Assembly (NCBI RefSeq): GCF_014356525.2
Contig: NC_052517.1
Span: 1,076,973 to 1,140,972, forward strand
Direction: 5' to 3'
Source of the DNA: Nilaparvata lugens
Taxonomy: Eukaryota > Arthropoda > Insecta > Hemiptera > Delphacidae
Length of the DNA stretch: 64,000 nucleotides
The notes below the pieces were generated by a model that was not told the DNA's origin, did not search any database, and saw nothing but the letters and a program-made list of their open reading frames with translations. Positions 63,941 to 64,000 of the stretch are shown piece by piece. A program made the translations under genes and the position numbers. How positions within the stretch are numbered: the first letter of the stretch is position 1; each line of letters starts with the position of its first letter.

Positions 63941-64000
63941 TTCATTTTTGTTATCAAAAGTAAGATACCTGTAGCTGTCCACTATTCCCACCATTCTCCC

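Overview
The window is nuclear DNA from an animal, almost certainly an insect. It is AT-rich, has GT-AG introns of kilobase length, and is crowded with MITE-like elements, tRNA-derived SINEs, non-LTR and mariner relics and microsatellites. The repeat landscape and the receptor sequence suggest a hemipteran, most like a planthopper such as Nilaparvata lugens. The species call rests on recall and is an inference. No bacterial, CRISPR or organellar feature was seen.

Three protein-coding loci can be supported. (1) Plus strand, 590-25890: a five-exon gene for a very large bHLH protein that I identify as the insect counterpart of vertebrate USF3 (KIAA2018). It has a basic first exon, a bHLH exon, a leucine-zipper exon with a short conserved W-x-G-N motif, one 11.2-kb low-complexity exon, and a small Q/T-rich terminal exon. 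All splice phases agree. The giant exon is broken twice by -1 shifts, each next to a TTTT run. These are either assembly/allelic single-base losses or something more interesting. The predicted protein is about 3,930 residues, against roughly 2,245 for human USF3. (2) Minus strand, 45956 down to 40320: the last four coding exons of a 5-HT1-type serotonin receptor, from the DRY-side intracellular loop 2 through TM4-TM7 to the stop. Exons for TM1-TM3 are not visible. The two genes are tail to tail, about 14.4 kb apart. (3) Plus strand, 56962 onward: two internal exons of a gene I do not recognise. The first lies in a 1.5-kb segment that is present twice. The 3' half and donor site of the second are tandemly amplified about 17 times (60855-63420).

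Region by region: 1-590 is upstream sequence with two short upstream ORFs. 590-25890 is the USF3-like gene; its introns hold MITEs, a tRNA-like SINE, a 635-bp TTAA-flanked hairpin and a 1.45-kb near-perfect palindrome that stops 29 bp before the giant exon. 25884-26365 is a minisatellite that includes the stop codon. 26489-27289 is a 5'-truncated non-LTR retrotransposon with a 16-bp target duplication. 27361-38530 is repeat-rich intergenic DNA. 38530-40330 is an array of the palindromic string GATAC(A/T)GTATC, which also supplies the receptor's stop codon. 40590-45802 holds the receptor introns with more tandem repeats. 46000-56780 is intergenic or intronic, with a 100-N gap and a mariner-like foldback. 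56780-64000 is the third gene with its duplication, VNTR and a SINE.

A recurring theme is repeat DNA intruding on gene structure: both convergent genes end inside a repeat unit, a coding minisatellite carries six perfect CRE sites, and an exon-donor junction has become a VNTR.
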